A stretch of DNA of 64,000 nt, from positions 1-64,000 of the forward strand of contig NZ_JACHXM010000015.1 in NCBI RefSeq assembly GCF_014192055.1, written 5' to 3'. The notes below the pieces were generated by a model. That model ran no database searches, was not told the DNA's origin, and worked only from the letters and a program-made list of their open reading frames with translations. The position numbers and the translations under genes were made by a program. Positions 28,451 through 38,039 of this stretch are shown here, piece by piece. This DNA comes from Halomonas organivorans (GTDB taxonomy: Bacteria > Pseudomonadota > Gammaproteobacteria > Pseudomonadales > Halomonadaceae). The stretch's first letter is position 1. Every line of letters begins with the position of its first letter.

Positions 28451-29773
28451 TTACAGAATATACCGCGACAGATCCTCGTCCATCGCCAGTTCGCCGAGCT
28501 GGGAGTCGACGTAGGCGGCGTCGATGGTCAGCGGGCTGCCCAGGTCGGAGCCTTGGTAGGAGGCTTCTTCGAGCAGGCGCTCCATCACCGTGTGCAGACG
28601 GCGGGCGCCGATGTTCTCGGTGCCTTCGTTGACTTTCCAGGCGATCTCGGCGATGCGCGCGATGCCGTCGTCGGTGAAGGCGATTTCCAGGCCCTCGGTG
28701 GCCATCAGCGCCTCATACTGGCGGGTCAGGGCCGCGGAAGGCTCGGTGAGGATGCGCTTGAAATCTTCCGGCGTCAGGGCGTTGAGCTCCACGCGGATCG
28801 GCAGGCGGCCCTGCAGCTCGGGGATCAGGTCCGACGGGCGCGACAGGTGGAAGGCGCCGGAGGCGATGAACAGGATGTGATCGGTCTTCACCATGCCGTA
28901 CTTGGTGGAGACGCTGGAGCCCTCGATCAGCGGCAGCAGGTCGCGCTGCACGCCCTCGCGGGACACCTCGCCGCCGCTGGACTGGCCGCTGCCCTTGGCG
29001 ACCTTGTCGAGCTCGTCGAGGAACACGATGCCGTGCTGTTCGACGGCCTCGATGGCCCGCTGCTTGATGTCGTCCTCGTTGACCAGCTTGGCGGCTTCCT
29101 CGTCACGCAGCAGCGCGAAGGCATCCTTGACCGCCACGCGGCGGGTCTCGGTCTTCTGCTTGCCCATGCTGGAGAACAGGTTCTGCAGCTGGCTGGTCAT
29201 CTCCTCCATGCCCGGCGGCGTCATGATGTCGACGCCCTGGCTCTGGGGAGTGACCTCGATGTCGATTTCCTTGTCGTCGAGCTGGCCCTCGCGCAGCTTC
29301 TTGCGGAACGACTGGCGGGTGGCGTTCTCGGTGCGCGGCTCGTTTTCCTGGCCGCGGGGCGGCGGCAGCAGGGCGTCGAGGATGCGGTCCTCGGCGGCGT
29401 CCTCGGCGCGGTGGCCCACCTCTTCCTTGGCCTGCTCGCGGACCAGCTTGATGGCGGCCTCGGTGAGGTCGCGAATGATCGATTCGACGTCACGGCCGAC
29501 ATAGCCCACTTCGGTGAACTTGGTGGCCTCGACCTTGATGAAGGGCGCGCGGGCCAGCTTGGCCAGGCGACGGGCGATCTCGGTCTTGCCCACGCCGGTG
29601 GGGCCGATCATCAGGATGTTCTTGGGCGTGACTTCCTGACGAAGCTCTTCGTCGAGCTGCATGCGTCGCCAGCGATTGCGCAGGGCGACGGCTACGGCAC
29701 GCTTGGCGTCCTGCTGGCCGACGATGTACTGGTCCAGGGCGTGGACGATCTCGCGGGGGGTCATCCGGGTCAT
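28451..29773 (-). CDS. hslU: ATP-dependent protease ATPase subunit HslU
   Basis: A 440-residue AAA+ unfoldase that feeds substrates to HslV. The Walker A motif is [15 protein letters not shown], Walker B lies in [12 protein letters not shown], and the inserted I domain lies between. The C-terminus ends LSRYIL, matching the tail that docks into and activates HslV. It starts 2 nt after hslV; a second ATG three codons in (29764) is possible. The pair is normally induced by heat shock; no sigma-32 promoter was assigned. Confidence 0.97.
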   Translation of the reverse strand: MTRMTPREIVHALDQYIVGQQDAKRAVAVALRNRWRRMQLDEELRQEVTPKNILMIGPTGVGKTEIARRLAKLARAPFIKVEATKFTEVGYVGRDVESIIRDLTEAAIKLVREQAKEEVGHRAEDAAEDRILDALLPPPRGQENEPRTENATRQSFRKKLREGQLDDKEIDIEVTPQSQGVDIMTPPGMEEMTSQLQNLFSSMGKQKTETRRVAVKDAFALLRDEEAAKLVNEDDIKQRAIEAVEQHGIVFLDELDKVAKGSGQSSGGEVSREGVQRDLLPLIEGSSVSTKYGMVKTDHILFIASGAFHLSRPSDLIPELQGRLPIRVELNALTPEDFKRILTEPSAALTRQYEALMATEGLEIAFTDDGIARIAEIAWKVNEGTENIGARRLHTVMERLLEEASYQGSDLGSPLTIDAAYVDSQLGELAMDEDLSRYIL

Positions 29774-29775
29774 GA

Positions 29776-30294
29776 TCAGAGCTCTTCCAGCGTGACGTGG
29801 TGGTTGGTGAACACGCAGATGTCGCCGGCGATCTCCAGCGATTTTTCGGTGATCTCGCGGGCTGACAGCTCGGTGTTCTCGAGCAGGGCTCGGGCGGCGG
29901 ACAGGGCGAAGTTGCCGCCCGAGCCGATGGCGATGATACCGCGCTCGGGCTCCACCACGTCGCCGTTACCGGTGATGATCAGCGAGGCGTGCTTGTCGGC
30001 CACGGCCAACAGCGCCTCCAGGCGGCGCAGGGCGCGGTCGGTGCGCCAGTCCTTGGCCAGCTCCACGGCGGCCTTGGTGAGGTGGCCCTGGTGTTTCTCG
30101 AGCTGTGCCTCGAAGCGCTCGAAAAGGGTGAAGGCGTCGGCGGTGCCGCCGGCGAAACCGGCCAGCACCTGGCCGCGATAGAGACGGCGCACCTTGCTGG
30201 CGTTGCCCTTCATTACGGTGTTGCCCAGCGACACCTGGCCGTCGCCGGCCAGCGCCACCTGGTCACCGCGACGCACGGAAACGATCGTGGTCAT
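29776..30294 (-). CDS. hslV: ATP-dependent protease proteolytic subunit HslV
   Basis: A 172-residue proteasome-related threonine peptidase. With the start at 30294, the chain begins [20 protein letters not shown], so removal of Met exposes the catalytic Thr. The family motif [15 protein letters not shown] follows. Twelve HslV subunits form the chamber of the HslUV protease. The order ftsN-hslV-hslU is the same as in Pseudomonas. Confidence 0.97.
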   Translation of the reverse strand: MTTIVSVRRGDQVALAGDGQVSLGNTVMKGNASKVRRLYRGQVLAGFAGGTADAFTLFERFEAQLEKHQGHLTKAAVELAKDWRTDRALRRLEALLAVADKHASLIITGNGDVVEPERGIIAIGSGGNFALSAARALLENTELSAREITEKSLEIAGDICVFTNHHVTLEEL

Positions 30295-30339
30295 GGAGGA
30301 GACTCCTTGTGGGAGCGGGGCTCCCGATGACTTTGTAGC

Positions 30340-30365
30340 CACGGCGTCACCGGGGTGACGCCGTG
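30340..30365 (-). terminator. Perfect 12-bp hairpin between ftsN-like gene and hslV
   Basis: CACGGCGTCACC (30340-30351) pairs with GGTGACGCCGTG (30354-30365) with a 2-nt loop. It lacks a T-tract on the minus side, so it could be an attenuating or mRNA-end structure rather than a full terminator. Confidence 0.5.
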
Positions 30366-30419
30366 TATAAGCTGGAAGGAAAGGTGTGGGCGGCGTGGCT
30401 GGAATTCAACCGGCGCGGC

Positions 30420-31130
30420 TCACTGCAGCTGGATGAGCAGCGGCTCGATGCCCTGGGTGGCCATCAGGTCCTGGGCGCGGGTCAGCTCGCGACGATCCCG
30501 GTAGGGACCGACCTGGACCCGATGCCAGGTGGCGCCGTCGCCGGTCTGGACCTCGCTGATCTTGGCCAGCAGGCCGAAGTCCTTGAGGCGGCCGGCCAGC
30601 CGCTGGGCGTCGCCGGTCTCGCGGAAGGAGGCAGCCTGCAGCACGTAGCGTTTGCCATCCTCGGCGCGGTTCGCCGCGGACTCGACCGGCGCGCTGTTGG
30701 CGGCGATTACCTGGGCGATGGGATCGCCGGTCGGCGCGTCTGCGGAGGAGGCCTCTTGCTGCTCGGCGGGGCGCGGGGGCGGCGTCGCGGTGGAAGCCTG
30801 GTCGCCGGGGGCGATCACTTCCGACTCGGGGAGCAGGGTGTAGAACTCGAAGGTCGGCATTGGCGGTTCGTCCGCCGGCGCCGACGCCTGGGGATCGCGG
30901 CTGGCCTGGTCCGGCGCCTCGCCGGCTGGCAGCGGCACCGTGGTGGACGCGCCGTCCTGCCAGGGGGCGGTGCCGTGCTGGTGCTGCGAGATCAGGAAGC
31001 CGGCGACCAGGCCGGCCAATCCCCATAGCCAGCCCGGCACGCCACGGCGTGAGGAGGCCTTGGCGGGGCGTTTCCTGGAGGTGGTGGCGCCCCGCTTGCG
31101 GTTGCCGTCGGCGGGCTTGCGGCTGGCCAT
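30420..31130 (-). CDS. ftsN: SPOR-domain cell division protein, FtsN-like
   Basis: A 236-residue bitopic membrane protein. A basic cytoplasmic N-terminus of about 30 residues (RKRGATTSRKRPAK) leads to one membrane helix (about 32-48, GWLWGLAGLVAGFLIS). A Pro/Ala/Glu-rich periplasmic linker follows, then a C-terminal SPOR domain (about 160-236, with YVLQAASFRETGDAQRLAGRL and WHRVQVGPYRDR) that binds denuded septal glycan. FtsN activates septal wall synthesis. The position between argS and hslV is that of FtsN in P. aeruginosa, which supports the name over other SPOR proteins. Confidence 0.85.
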   Translation of the reverse strand: MASRKPADGNRKRGATTSRKRPAKASSRRGVPGWLWGLAGLVAGFLISQHQHGTAPWQDGASTTVPLPAGEAPDQASRDPQASAPADEPPMPTFEFYTLLPESEVIAPGDQASTATPPPRPAEQQEASSADAPTGDPIAQVIAANSAPVESAANRAEDGKRYVLQAASFRETGDAQRLAGRLKDFGLLAKISEVQTGDGATWHRVQVGPYRDRRELTRAQDLMATQGIEPLLIQLQ

Positions 31131-31133
31131 GGC

Positions 31134-32819
31134 TTACATCTCCTCGGGGGCGCCGACGCCCATCAGTTCAAGGCCGTTGCGCAGAACCTGGCGGGCGGCC
31201 AGGAACAGCGACATGCGTGAGTTGCGCAGGGCATCGTCCTCGACCATGACCTTGACGGCGTTGTAGCAGGTATGGAACTCGGCGGCGAGGTCGAGCAGGT
31301 ACTGGGCGATCTGCTGCGGCTCGCGGCTGGCGGCGGCGTGGGCCACTACCTCGGGATAGCGGGCCAGGCGATTCATCAGCGCCTTCTCCTGTTCGGCCTC
31401 GAGGCGTGCCAGGTGTTCCATGGCCAGGGTGTGGTCGAAGGGCTGGCCGGCGGACTCGGCCTTGCGCAGCATGCTGCACACCCGGGCGTGGGCGTACTGC
31501 ACGTAGTAGACCGGGTTGTCGTTGGACTGCGAGCGAGCCAGATCGATGTCGAAGGTCAGCTGGGAGTCGGCCCGACGCGCGGCGAGGAAGAAGCGAGTGG
31601 CGTCGCGGCCGACCTCGTCGATCAGGTCGCGCACGGTGACATAGCTGCCGGCTCGCTTGGAAAGCTTCACCTCGACTCCGGAGCGGGTCACCATCACCAT
31701 CTGGTGCAGCACGTAGTCAGGCCAGCCCTGGGGGATGCCGGCCTCGAGGGCCTGCAGGCCGGCGCGAACGCGGGTCACCGTGGAGTGGTGGTCGGCGCCC
31801 TGCTCGTTGATCACGGTGGTGAAGCCGCGCTGCCACTTGTCCAGGTGATAGGCCACGTCGGGCAGGAAATAGGTGTAGTCGCCGTCGGACTTGCGCATCA
31901 CCCGGTCCTTGTCGTCACCGAAGTCGGTGGTGCGCAGCCAGGTGGCGCCATCGTGCTCGTAGGTATGGCCCTTCTCGGCCAGGCGTGCGGCGGTGGCCTC
32001 TACCTTGCCTTCGCGGTACAGCGAGGACTCCAGGTAGTAGACGTCGAACTCTACGCCGAAGGCACGCAGATCCAGGTCCTGCTCGCGGCGCAGGTAGGCC
32101 ACGGCAAACTCGCGGATGGCCTCCAGGTCATCCGGATCGGCCGCGGCGGTGACGTGACGATCGTCGGCGTGCACCGTGTCGCCGGCCAGATAGCTGTTGG
32201 CCACGTCGATGATGTAGCCGCCGCGATAGCCGTCGGCCGGCCAGCCGTCGTCCTCGGGGTCGATGCCCTTGACCCTGGCCTGGACCGAGAGCGCCAGGTT
32301 ACTGATCTGGGCGCCGGCATCGTTGTAGTAGAACTCGCGAGTGACCTCGAAGCCCACGGCCTCGAGCAGCCGGCACAGGCAGTCGCCGATGGCGGCGCCG
32401 CGGCCGTGACCGACGTGCAGCGGGCCTGTGGGGTTGGCGGAGACGAATTCCACCTGCACCTTCTGGCCCTGGCCGGTGAGGCTGCGGCCGAAGGTATCGC
32501 CAGCGTCCAGCACCTGGCGGATGACCTGGGCGGCGGCGTCGGTGGCGGCGAAGAAGTTGATGAAGCCGGGGCCGGCAATGTCGACCTTGGACACGGCGTC
32601 ATTGGCCGGCAGCGCCGCGACCAGCGCCTCGGCCAGCTCGCGGGGCTTCTTGCCGGCAGGCTTGGCCAGCATCAGCGCCAGGTTGGTGGCGTAATCGCCG
32701 TGGGCCTTGTCCTTGGTGGGATCGACCTTGATGGTCGGGGCCAGCTCGGCAGGCAGCATGCCCTGGTCCTTGAGTTCGGCCAGGGCGCCTTCCAGCAGGG
32801 AGATGATGGTGTCTTTCAT
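31134..32819 (-). CDS. argS: Arginyl-tRNA synthetase
   Basis: A 561-residue class I synthetase that charges tRNA-Arg. The HIGH-type signature is seen in [18 protein letters not shown] and a KMSKS-like [15 protein letters not shown]; the C-terminal DALR anticodon-binding domain follows ([17 protein letters not shown], then ending [14 protein letters not shown]). Length is normal. It lies 3 nt before the ftsN-like gene and is likely co-transcribed with it. Confidence 0.97.
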   Translation of the reverse strand: MKDTIISLLEGALAELKDQGMLPAELAPTIKVDPTKDKAHGDYATNLALMLAKPAGKKPRELAEALVAALPANDAVSKVDIAGPGFINFFAATDAAAQVIRQVLDAGDTFGRSLTGQGQKVQVEFVSANPTGPLHVGHGRGAAIGDCLCRLLEAVGFEVTREFYYNDAGAQISNLALSVQARVKGIDPEDDGWPADGYRGGYIIDVANSYLAGDTVHADDRHVTAAADPDDLEAIREFAVAYLRREQDLDLRAFGVEFDVYYLESSLYREGKVEATAARLAEKGHTYEHDGATWLRTTDFGDDKDRVMRKSDGDYTYFLPDVAYHLDKWQRGFTTVINEQGADHHSTVTRVRAGLQALEAGIPQGWPDYVLHQMVMVTRSGVEVKLSKRAGSYVTVRDLIDEVGRDATRFFLAARRADSQLTFDIDLARSQSNDNPVYYVQYAHARVCSMLRKAESAGQPFDHTLAMEHLARLEAEQEKALMNRLARYPEVVAHAAASREPQQIAQYLLDLAAEFHTCYNAVKVMVEDDALRNSRMSLFLAARQVLRNGLELMGVGAPEEM

Positions 32820-32996
32820 GGGAAATCGTATGTCCTGTGGCGCGGGCAGATGGCTATCGCCCGTCGGCGGGCATTTGGCCGCACATTATCGACAATTGCG
32901 CGCAGGCTTTAAACCCTTGCCCGGTTTCACCGGGGCGAGGAGCTGCAAGCTTGAAGAGGAAAAGGCTTGACCCCTTCGTGGCGAATTCTTGCTGCC

Positions 32997-33024
32997 TTCC
33001 AGCTTCCAGCTTCCAGCTTTCAGC
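32997..33024. repeat. Short heptanucleotide repeat at the priA 3' end
   Basis: Three exact copies of TTCCAGC (32997-33017) plus one imperfect copy that includes the priA stop codon (33020-33022). On the priA strand the unit is AGCTGGA, one base from the AGCTCGA units at tatC and hslU. Confidence 0.85.
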
Positions 33025-35254
33025 TCAGCGTCTGCGGATCGATATCCAGCGACCAGCGTACCCGCCGCGCCGCGGGTTCGGCTTCCAGCCAGGCAACCAG
33101 CCAGGCGCTGGCCTCGTGGAGCCGGCTGCGTTTCTCGGCGCCGAGCATGAGCTGCAGGTGGTAGCGGTTCTGGCGACGTTCCATGGGGGCCGGTACCGGG
33201 CCCAGGCAGTCCACGTCCAGTGCGCGTTCGCCGAGGTAAGTGCGCAGCGCCTGGGCGGCGCGGTTGCCGAGTTCGCTGACGGCCGTTTCCTGGGCGCCTT
33301 CGAGGCGCAGCAGGGCCAGGAAGCGGAAGGGCGGCAGGGCGGCAATGCGTCGCTCCTCCAGCAGCTGCTCGGCCAGGGCATCGTAGCCGCGGGCGGCCAG
33401 CAGGCGAAGATTGGGGTCGTCGACGTGCATGGTCTGCACCAGCACCCGGCCAGGGTGGGCGGCACGGCCGGCGCGTCCTGCTACCTGCTCGAGCAGTTGG
33501 GCGCTGTGCTCCAGCGCCCGGAAGTCGCTGGCGTAGAGCCCGCCATCGGCATTGACCACCACCACCAGGGTGACGTGGGGCAGATGGTGGCCCTTGGCCA
33601 GCATCTGGGTGCCGACCAGCAGGCAGGGGTCGCCGCGGCGAACTTCGGCCAGAGTCTGCTCCAGGGCGTCGCGGCGTCGGGTGCTGTCGCGGTCGATGCG
33701 ATGCACCGGGACGTCGGGGAAGCGCTCGGCCAGGGTCTCCTCGGTGCGTTCAGTGCCGCTGCCCAGCGGGCGCAGGTCGGCGCTGCCGCATTCGGGGCAG
33801 GCGTCGGGCAGGGCCTGGCGATGATCGCAGTGGTGGCAGGCCAGCAGCGGCGGCTGGCGGTGCAGGGTGAGGCGGGCATCGCAGTGATCGCATTCGGCGA
33901 GCCAGCCGCAGGCGTGGCAGCTCAGGGTCGGGGCGAAGCCGCGGCGGTTGATGAACACGAGCACCTGATGGCCGGCGGACAGCGTCGCCTCGATGGCGTC
34001 GATGACCGGCGGGATCAGCCCGCCTCTGCGCGGGCGGCCACGCAGGTCAACCAGTTCCAGGCGTGCCGGGGCGTGGCGGCTGGCGCGCTGCGTCAGCCTC
34101 AGGTGGCGGTAGTCGCCGCTGCGCGCCCGCTGCAGAGTCTCCAGCGAAGGCGTCGCGCTGCCCAGCACCAGCGGGATGCCATGGTGGTGGGCGCGGACCA
34201 CCGCCAGGTCGCGGGCGTGGTAGCGCAGGCCCTCTTGCTGCTTGAAGGAGCCGTCGTGCTCCTCGTCGACGATGATCGCGCCGGGGCGTGCCAGCGGGGT
34301 GAAGATTGCCGAGCGAGTGCCGATGACGATGGGTGCCCGGCCGCTGGCCGCGGCCTCCCAGGCGTCCAGGCGCTCATGGTCGGTGAGTCCAGAATGCAGG
34401 GCCACCACCGGCACTCGGAAGCGGCGTCGGAAGCGTGCCAGGGTCTGCGGGGTGAGGCCGATCTCGGGGACCAGCACCAGGGCCTGGCGATCGCGGCCGA
34501 TCACGGCCTCGATGAGCTGCAGGTAAACCTCGGTCTTGCCGCTGCCGGTGACGCCATGCAGCAGGCAGGGATGGTAGCCGTCCAGCCGTTCGTGAAGAGC
34601 GGCCAGGGCGGTGGCCTGCTCGCGGTTGAGCGGCAGTGCCGGCTCGGCCAGCAGCGGTCCGCCGCTGGGAGCTGCGGCGGTAAGGGGTTCCTCGAGTCGC
34701 ATGATCAGGCCCTTGCGCTCCAGGGCCTGCAACTGGTCGCGTCCGAAGGACTGGGCGAGGATGGCCTGGCTGACCAGCCCGTGAGGATGCTGGCGCAGCA
34801 TGGTCAATAGCTCGGCCTGGCGCGGCGCCCGGGCCAGGGTCGGGGGCGCCTCGTCAGCGCCTGCTTCGGTGATCTGCCAGCGCTCTCGGGTGCGGGCCTC
34901 CAGGGTGCGGCCCTGGCGCAGCAGCGCGGGCATCGCCTGGTGCAGGGTGTCACCCGGGGCATGCTGGTAGTAGCGGGCGGTGAAGCGGCACAGCCACAGC
35001 CAGTCTGCCGGCAGAGGCGTCGCATCGAGACAGGCGTCGATAGGTTTCAGCTTCGCCAGCGGCAGGTCGCTGGTGGCACGGCATTCCAGCACCACGCCGA
35101 CCACCTGGCGTCGGCCGAAGGGAACCTGGACCCTCACTCCCGGCTGCCAGCCGCCCGTGGGGGGAGTGGCGGCGGGGCGGTAGTCGAACAGTCGACGCAG
35201 CGGTGAGGGGATGGCGACGCCCAGCACCGAGGGGGGCGGGGGAGTGGCAGACAA
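33020..35254 (-). CDS. priA: Primosomal protein N' (replication restart helicase PriA)
   Basis: A 744-residue DEAH-type 3'-5' helicase that reloads the replisome at stalled forks. The N-terminal DNA-binding domain starts VLGVAIPSPLRRLFDY. Walker A (GVTGSGKTEVYLQ), the DEEHD box and the zinc-binding cysteines (CHACGWLAECDHCD, then CHHCDH and CPECGSADL) are all visible. The start is taken as TTG at 35254, with GGAGG four bases upstream; the sequence further upstream is not PriA-like and overlaps the divergent rpmE promoter. Confidence 0.93.
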   Translation of the reverse strand: MSATPPPPSVLGVAIPSPLRRLFDYRPAATPPTGGWQPGVRVQVPFGRRQVVGVVLECRATSDLPLAKLKPIDACLDATPLPADWLWLCRFTARYYQHAPGDTLHQAMPALLRQGRTLEARTRERWQITEAGADEAPPTLARAPRQAELLTMLRQHPHGLVSQAILAQSFGRDQLQALERKGLIMRLEEPLTAAAPSGGPLLAEPALPLNREQATALAALHERLDGYHPCLLHGVTGSGKTEVYLQLIEAVIGRDRQALVLVPEIGLTPQTLARFRRRFRVPVVALHSGLTDHERLDAWEAAASGRAPIVIGTRSAIFTPLARPGAIIVDEEHDGSFKQQEGLRYHARDLAVVRAHHHGIPLVLGSATPSLETLQRARSGDYRHLRLTQRASRHAPARLELVDLRGRPRRGGLIPPVIDAIEATLSAGHQVLVFINRRGFAPTLSCHACGWLAECDHCDARLTLHRQPPLLACHHCDHRQALPDACPECGSADLRPLGSGTERTEETLAERFPDVPVHRIDRDSTRRRDALEQTLAEVRRGDPCLLVGTQMLAKGHHLPHVTLVVVVNADGGLYASDFRALEHSAQLLEQVAGRAGRAAHPGRVLVQTMHVDDPNLRLLAARGYDALAEQLLEERRIAALPPFRFLALLRLEGAQETAVSELGNRAAQALRTYLGERALDVDCLGPVPAPMERRQNRYHLQLMLGAEKRSRLHEASAWLVAWLEAEPAARRVRWSLDIDPQTLS

Positions 35255-35283
35255 TTGGCCTCCGGGAACGGCTCTGCTAGAAT
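35255..35283 (+). promoter_or_regulatory. Predicted rpmE promoter
   Basis: TTGGCC (35255-35260), a 17-nt spacer, then an extended -10 TGC-TAGAAT (35275-35283). Transcription would start near 35290, giving a leader of about 105 nt. It abuts the predicted priA start on the other strand. Confidence 0.6.
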
Positions 35284-35320
35284 GCTCGGCCGCCGCGTCA
35301 CCCAGTGTGGGCGGCGCCCG

Positions 35321-35336
35321 GTTTGAACGTTCAAAC
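35321..35336. promoter_or_regulatory. Perfect 16-bp palindrome in the predicted rpmE leader
   Basis: GTTTGAACGTTCAAAC reads the same on both strands. It lies about 30-45 nt downstream of the predicted rpmE start point and 62 nt before the rpmE ATG. A dimeric repressor site is the simplest reading; the regulator is not identified. Confidence 0.5.
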
Positions 35337-35397
35337 AACCCGTATGCGGTGCCTGGCACCAGATCAGGTGGCGGCATACAGTGCAGCGAGGCTCAAG

Positions 35398-35610
35398 ATG
35401 AAACAAGGTATCCACCCGAATTACAAGACGGTCAGCGCGACCTGTTCCTGCGGCGCCACCTTCGAGGTCGGCACCACCAACGATCAGGATCTGTCCCTGG
35501 ACGTCTGCTCGCAGTGCCACCCCTTCTACACCGGCAAGCAAAAGCAGGCGACTACCGGTGGTCGCGTCGAGCGCTTCAACAAGCGCTTCGGTGCCGCACT
35601 CAAGCGCTGA
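35398..35610 (+). CDS. rpmE: 50S ribosomal protein L31, zinc-binding type
   Basis: A 70-residue L31 ([10 protein letters not shown]). The C+ form is clear: CSCG near residue 16 and [13 protein letters not shown], which bind zinc. GAGG lies seven bases before the ATG. The divergent priA/rpmE pair is conserved in gammaproteobacteria. In E. coli, L31 represses its own mRNA through the leader; the long leader with a palindrome here would allow control at this level, but that is inference. Confidence 0.97.
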   Translation: MKQGIHPNYKTVSATCSCGATFEVGTTNDQDLSLDVCSQCHPFYTGKQKQATTGGRVERFNKRFGAALKR

Positions 35611-35653
35611 TGCGTTCTTCGGCGTCCCGCGACGCCGATCATCGACATCATCG

Positions 35654-35685
35654 AAGAACCCGCCCCCGTGGCGGGTTCTTTTTTT
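35654..35685 (+). terminator. Rho-independent terminator after rpmE
   Basis: AAGAACCCGCC (35654-35664) pairs with GGCGGGTTCTT (35670-35680), 5-nt loop, followed by a run of T. Confidence 0.95.
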
Positions 35686-35811
35686 GCGCTATTCTCAGGA
35701 GTGAATCGCCACGATAAGCAATCCTTTATGGTATTCGCCGAAAGTATAAGTTGTAGCAAATATCGCCGAACGTCTTCGAATGGGGCTTTTATTTGGCGTA
35801 ATTTTACTAAG

Positions 35812-35838
35812 TTGAGAAATGGAAGTTTTTTTTATATT
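35812..35838 (+). promoter_or_regulatory. Possible promoter of the malic enzyme gene
   Basis: TTGAGA (35812-35817) and TATATT (35833-35838) lie in an AT-rich stretch just before the gene. The 15-nt spacer is short, so the assignment is tentative. Confidence 0.35.
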
Positions 35839-35876
35839 CTCGTCGTCCACCACACCATTCGAAACCGGATCCGAGC

Positions 35877-37148
35877 ATGACAGACGCGAAGAGACAGGCG
35901 GCACTGGACTATCACGCGAAGCCCATTCCCGGAAAACTGTCGGTGGAGCTGACCAAGCCCACCGCGACCTCCCGGGATCTCGCCCTGGCCTATAGCCCGG
36001 GCGTCGCCGAGCCGGTTCGCGAGATTGCCCGTGATCCCGAGAATGCCTATCTCTACACCGGCAAGGGCAACCTGGTGGCTGTCATCTCCGACGGCAGCGC
36101 CATCCTCGGCTTGGGCAACCTGGGTGCCCTGGCGAGCAAGCCGGTCATGGAGGGCAAGGGCGTGCTGTTCAAGCGCTTTGCCGGTATCAACTCCACCGAC
36201 CTGGAGGTCAACGCCGAGAGCCCCCAGGCCTTCATCGACACCGTGGCGCGCATCGCCGACACCTGGGGGGGCATCAACCTCGAGGACATCAAGGCGCCCG
36301 AGTGCTTCGAGATCGAGCGCGCCCTGGTCGAGCAGTGCAGCATTCCGGTGTTCCACGATGACCAGCACGGCACCGCCATCGTCACCGCGGCGGGCATGCT
36401 CAATGCCCTGGACATCGCCGGCAAGTCGCTGGAGAGCGCCAAGATCGTCTGCCTGGGCGCCGGCGCGGCGGCCATCGCCTGCATGAAGCTGCTGGTGTCC
36501 TGCGGCGCCAAGGCCGAGAACCTGGTGATGCTGGACCGCAAGGGCGTGATCCACAGCGGCCGCGAGGACCTCAACCAGTACAAGGCGATGTTCGCGGTCG
36601 ATACCGACAAGCGGACCCTGGATGACGCCATCGATGGCGCCGATGTGTTCGTTGGCCTGTCCGGTCCCGGGCTGATGACCGCCGACCACATTCGCAAGAT
36701 GGCCGATAACCCGGTGGTCTTCGCCTGCACCAACCCGGACCCGGAGATCCAGCCGGATCTCGCCCGGGAGACCCGGCCCGACGTGATCATGGCCACCGGC
36801 CGTTCCGACTATCCCAACCAGGTCAACAACGTGCTGGGTTTCCCCTTCATCTTCCGCGGTGCCCTGGACGTTCGGGCGACGCGTATCAACGAGGAAATGA
36901 AGGTCGCCGCGGTGCATGCCCTGAAGGATCTGGCCCGGGAGCCGGTGCCTCAGGCAGTGCTGGATGCCTACGAGCGGGACAGCATGAGCTTCGGGCGCGA
37001 CTACATCATTCCCACGCCGGTGGATGTGCGGTTGCTGGAGCGGGTGTCCTCGGCGGTGGCCCAGGCGGCGGTGGATTCCGGTGTGGCGCGCAAGCCCTAT
37101 CCGTCTCACTATCCGTTGAAGACCGTGGATGACGTCTACGGCGGTTGA
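35877..37148 (+). CDS. maeB: Malic enzyme, short form without phosphotransacetylase domain
   Basis: A 423-residue oxidative decarboxylase converting malate to pyruvate and CO2, probably with NADP. Family marks are [39 protein letters not shown], the metal-site region [16 protein letters not shown] and the nucleotide fold [15 protein letters not shown]. It ends after the malic domain, unlike the roughly 760-residue E. coli MaeB, and matches the short pseudomonad form in length and location near rpmE-priA. Confidence 0.93.
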   Translation: MTDAKRQAALDYHAKPIPGKLSVELTKPTATSRDLALAYSPGVAEPVREIARDPENAYLYTGKGNLVAVISDGSAILGLGNLGALASKPVMEGKGVLFKRFAGINSTDLEVNAESPQAFIDTVARIADTWGGINLEDIKAPECFEIERALVEQCSIPVFHDDQHGTAIVTAAGMLNALDIAGKSLESAKIVCLGAGAAAIACMKLLVSCGAKAENLVMLDRKGVIHSGREDLNQYKAMFAVDTDKRTLDDAIDGADVFVGLSGPGLMTADHIRKMADNPVVFACTNPDPEIQPDLARETRPDVIMATGRSDYPNQVNNVLGFPFIFRGALDVRATRINEEMKVAAVHALKDLAREPVPQAVLDAYERDSMSFGRDYIIPTPVDVRLLERVSSAVAQAAVDSGVARKPYPSHYPLKTVDDVYGG

Positions 37149-37174
37149 TCGCCAACGCTCCCTGTCTTCGGATG

Positions 37175-37200
37175 CGACGCCGGCCCTCGGGCCGGCGTCG
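37175..37200. terminator. Bidirectional terminator between maeB and the DUF481 gene
   Basis: CGACGCCGGCCC (37175-37186) pairs fully with GGGCCGGCGTCG (37189-37200). It lies in the convergent gap; T-tracts are weak on both sides. Confidence 0.65.
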
Positions 37201-37225
37201 TCGTGTTGGGCCGGCGTGCCCGGCG

Positions 37226-37972
37226 TTACCAGTCGTAGAGCAGCGAGGCGCTGGTGATCTGGTCGGTGCGGGCCATGGCCGCATCGGGCGGGTGGGAGTT
37301 GTGCTCGAGCTCGTAGGAAAGCTTGAGCGCCAGATGCGAGTTGAGGCGCGCGGTGAGGGTGGAGAGCGAGCGCGTGGTCAGGTTGGGGTCGGTGGCCTCC
37401 AGCGAGAGTTCCTGACCGAGGCTCGCGGTGTCGGAGAAATGCCAGCGATAGTCCAGCGCGCCGTAGATCACGCCGAGCCGGCGATCGCGGTCATCGGTCA
37501 CGCTGTCGATGCGATAGCCGGGGCCGGTCTCCAGCGACAGTATGTGCCTTTCGTTACTCACCAGCTGCCGGCCATAGCCGCCGATCGCGGTGGCCTGGTA
37601 GTCGTAGCCGCTGAAGCGGTCCTTCTCCCAGCGGGTGAAGCCGAACAGGTAGTGCGGACCCTCGATGTCGATGCGCTCGCGGGCCGCCATCAGATACTGT
37701 TCCGCGCTGGTCTCGCTGTTCTGGGTGACGTGGCGGACCTCGCCGCGCAGGCTGTGGGTCAGGTTGCCGGTCAGCCAGACCAGGCGCCCCTTGGCGATCA
37801 GGGTCTGGCTGTTGGTATTGCCCTGCAGGTGGGTGAAGCCGAGTTCGGCTTCACCGCTCCAGGGGGGAGCGTCGTCCTCCGGCGGTGGCGGTGCATAGAA
37901 AGGGGATGCCTGGGCGATGCCCCCTGTCGTCAGCAGGCCTGACCAGAGGGCGAGGATCACCTTGAGACGCAT
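37226..37972 (-). CDS. DUF481 outer-membrane protein (YdiY family)
   Basis: A 248-residue protein with a signal peptide (MRLKVILALWSGLLTTGGIAQAS). The DUF481 beta-barrel part begins at GEAELGFTHLQGNTNSQT and shows alternating strands up to a terminal LLYDW, ending with an aromatic residue as outer-membrane barrels do. Function is unknown; some family members respond to salt or acid stress. It stands alone between the malic enzyme and mrcA. The start at 37972 is the only one giving a proper signal peptide. Confidence 0.85.
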   Translation of the reverse strand: MRLKVILALWSGLLTTGGIAQASPFYAPPPPEDDAPPWSGEAELGFTHLQGNTNSQTLIAKGRLVWLTGNLTHSLRGEVRHVTQNSETSAEQYLMAARERIDIEGPHYLFGFTRWEKDRFSGYDYQATAIGGYGRQLVSNERHILSLETGPGYRIDSVTDDRDRRLGVIYGALDYRWHFSDTASLGQELSLEATDPNLTTRSLSTLTARLNSHLALKLSYELEHNSHPPDAAMARTDQITSASLLYDW

Positions 37973-38039
37973 GGGGCTTCTCGCGGTTGGTCCGGTGGAA
38001 AGAAGGTGAGGCGGCGGGCGCCGCCTCATCGGTTCGGGT

